Positions 4,436-5,306 of a stretch of 5,306 nucleotides of DNA are shown here, piece after piece (the stretch's first letter is position 1; every line of letters begins with the position of its first letter). The notes below the pieces were generated by a model that had not been told where the DNA came from, made no database searches, and worked only from the letters and a program-made list of their open reading frames with translations. Position numbers and translations under genes: made by a program. Source of the DNA: JAMCXS01 sp964459065 (GTDB taxonomy: Bacteria > Acidobacteriota > Terriglobia > UBA7540); contig CAYWMN010000251.1 in the NCBI GenBank assembly GCA_964459065.1, forward strand, positions 1 through 5,306, written 5' to 3'.

Positions 4436-5306
4436 TGCCACAGAGTATGTTTCGGCACTCTGCGATGGCAAAACGATTCCGCCCGCAGCCGCGCAACACA
4501 TTGCTACCTGTCCTGACTGCCAGGCACGGCTACGTGATTATCTCGCTCTCGGCGCGGAGTTGCGCCGTGCCGCAAGCCTCGAGCTGGCCGATACCATGCC
4601 GTCTCGCAGTTGGGCGAAACCGCCGAACCGCGTCACCACTTGGTGGCAGAAGGGATGGGGAACTATGCGCATTCCGAGACTCGTTTTTGCTTCTTTAATC
4701 ACGTGTGTCATAGTCCTCGCGTCCGCTTTCGTCGTAAGTAGGGCGCGGGCGAACGTTACGGGAACCGTCATCCTGCTGAGTACAACAGGTCCAAATGGCA
4801 ATCTGTTGACGGACTGCGCGGTCTCGACGCTGGAAAAGCACCAATTCCCCTGCACCTGGTACGGCAAAGTAGGGTCGCGATTCCTCGCATACAGGGTATT
4901 TTTCGTTACGCGGAAAGGCGGCCGCGTCCGGCTTGCGATCTATACGACCACCTATATGTCCGGGGCAAAGCCCGTTTTCCCCCGGAGCGAGGGCAGTTCC
5001 ACCAAGGATGTGTGGTTCGAGCCGGGCAAGCAGTCGAAATTCGATGTGCCGGGGGTGGGCACGCTCACCTTGGAAGGCGTGTGGATGGATCACATGCCGA
5101 TCTTGGGGACGCTTGAACCAATTCCCAATGAGATTCGGCTTGGCAGGCCACTGCTTTTGAAAGATAACGTCGTAGTCGGTGATCTTTCGCATTTCATCGG
5201 CGGCATCTGGGGTATGGACGATCTTGACTCGGCGTTCGGGTTTTACATCCCGGGACAGGGCCGGTTCCTGCTCTCGCTGTTGCCGATGAAGGGAGCTGTT
5301 GAGGCG
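4422..5306 (+). CDS. Transmembrane zinc-finger anti-sigma factor, C-terminus beyond window
   Basis: Open from ATG 4422 to the right edge (295 codons, no stop), overlapping the sigma gene by 14 bases in another frame. It should bind and hold the ECF sigma factor at the membrane. The cytoplasmic part has a ZAS motif: His26, Cys30 and Cys33 in QHIATCPDC (H-x3-C-x2-C), with Cys3 the likely fourth zinc ligand (Cys14 is the alternative). A basic, Trp-rich linker (64-85) leads to one membrane helix at about 86-106, followed by an Arg stop region. The remaining 185 or more residues should be extracytoplasmic. They look beta-rich, begin NVTGTVILLS, and contain Cys132 and Cys144, a possible disulfide. 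I recognise no named domain in this sensor part. Most ZAS anti-sigma factors have smaller outer domains, so it may sense a ligand or bind a partner. Role sure from context and motif; signal unknown. Confidence 0.87.
   Translation, partial: MVCNDATEYVSALCDGKTIPPAAAQHIATCPDCQARLRDYLALGAELRRAASLELADTMPSRSWAKPPNRVTTWWQKGWGTMRIPRLVFASLITCVIVLASAFVVSRARANVTGTVILLSTTGPNGNLLTDCAVSTLEKHQFPCTWYGKVGSRFLAYRVFFVTRKGGRVRLAIYTTTYMSGAKPVFPRSEGSSTKDVWFEPGKQSKFDVPGVGTLTLEGVWMDHMPILGTLEPIPNEIRLGRPLLLKDNVVVGDLSHFIGGIWGMDDLDSAFGFYIPGQGRFLLSLLPMKGAVEA

Noticed and set aside
1..5306. tRNA, rRNA, insertion sequence or phage attachment site
   Set aside because: I looked for cloverleaf patterns, transposase motifs and flanking inverted repeats by eye on both strands and found none.

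Overview
The window looks like a piece of a GC-rich, Gram-negative-type environmental bacterium. An acidobacterial origin is my best guess; Verrucomicrobiota or another soil phylum is possible. The reasons are the DUF5009/HGSNAT-like membrane acetyltransferase, the large exported six-hairpin glycosidase, the ECF sigma/ZAS anti-sigma pair, and GC-rich dispersed palindromes between genes. This is inference from gene content, because no phylogenetic marker is present.

Layout. (1) Positions 1-1266, minus strand: uppP (undecaprenyl-diphosphate phosphatase), followed 77 bases later by the first 98 codons of a DUF5009-type membrane acetyltransferase that runs off the left edge. They are probably co-transcribed from a promoter near 1313-1341. 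(2) Positions 1267-1505: divergent spacer holding that promoter and a short hairpin-rich leader for the next gene. (3) Positions 1506-3332, plus strand: a 608-residue secreted protein with an N-terminal beta-rich region and a C-terminal (alpha/alpha)6-type catalytic region. Its substrate is unknown. (4) Positions 3333-3898: gene-poor spacer with a terminator-like hairpin, palindromic repeats, a 7-bp imperfect tandem repeat, two possible tiny coupled ORFs on the minus strand (one with a membrane segment), and a 20-bp tandem duplication ending at the sigma gene's ribosome site. (5) Positions 3899-5306, plus strand: an ECF sigma factor and, overlapping it by 14 bases, a membrane-bound zinc-finger anti-sigma factor with a large extracytoplasmic domain, cut by the right edge.

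How the parts fit. uppP recycles the lipid carrier for peptidoglycan and other surface glycans, and the DUF5009 protein and the exported glycosidase also suggest envelope or glycan handling. The sigma/anti-sigma pair is a self-contained signalling unit: the anti-sigma would hold the sigma at the membrane until an extracytoplasmic signal releases it. Nothing in the sequence directly shows that this sigma controls the glycosidase.

I see no complete, clearly new multi-gene system. The most unusual points are the 20-bp tandem repeat before the sigma start, the unrecognised sensor domain of the anti-sigma factor, the tiny divergent ORFs, and a glycosidase I cannot place in a named family.
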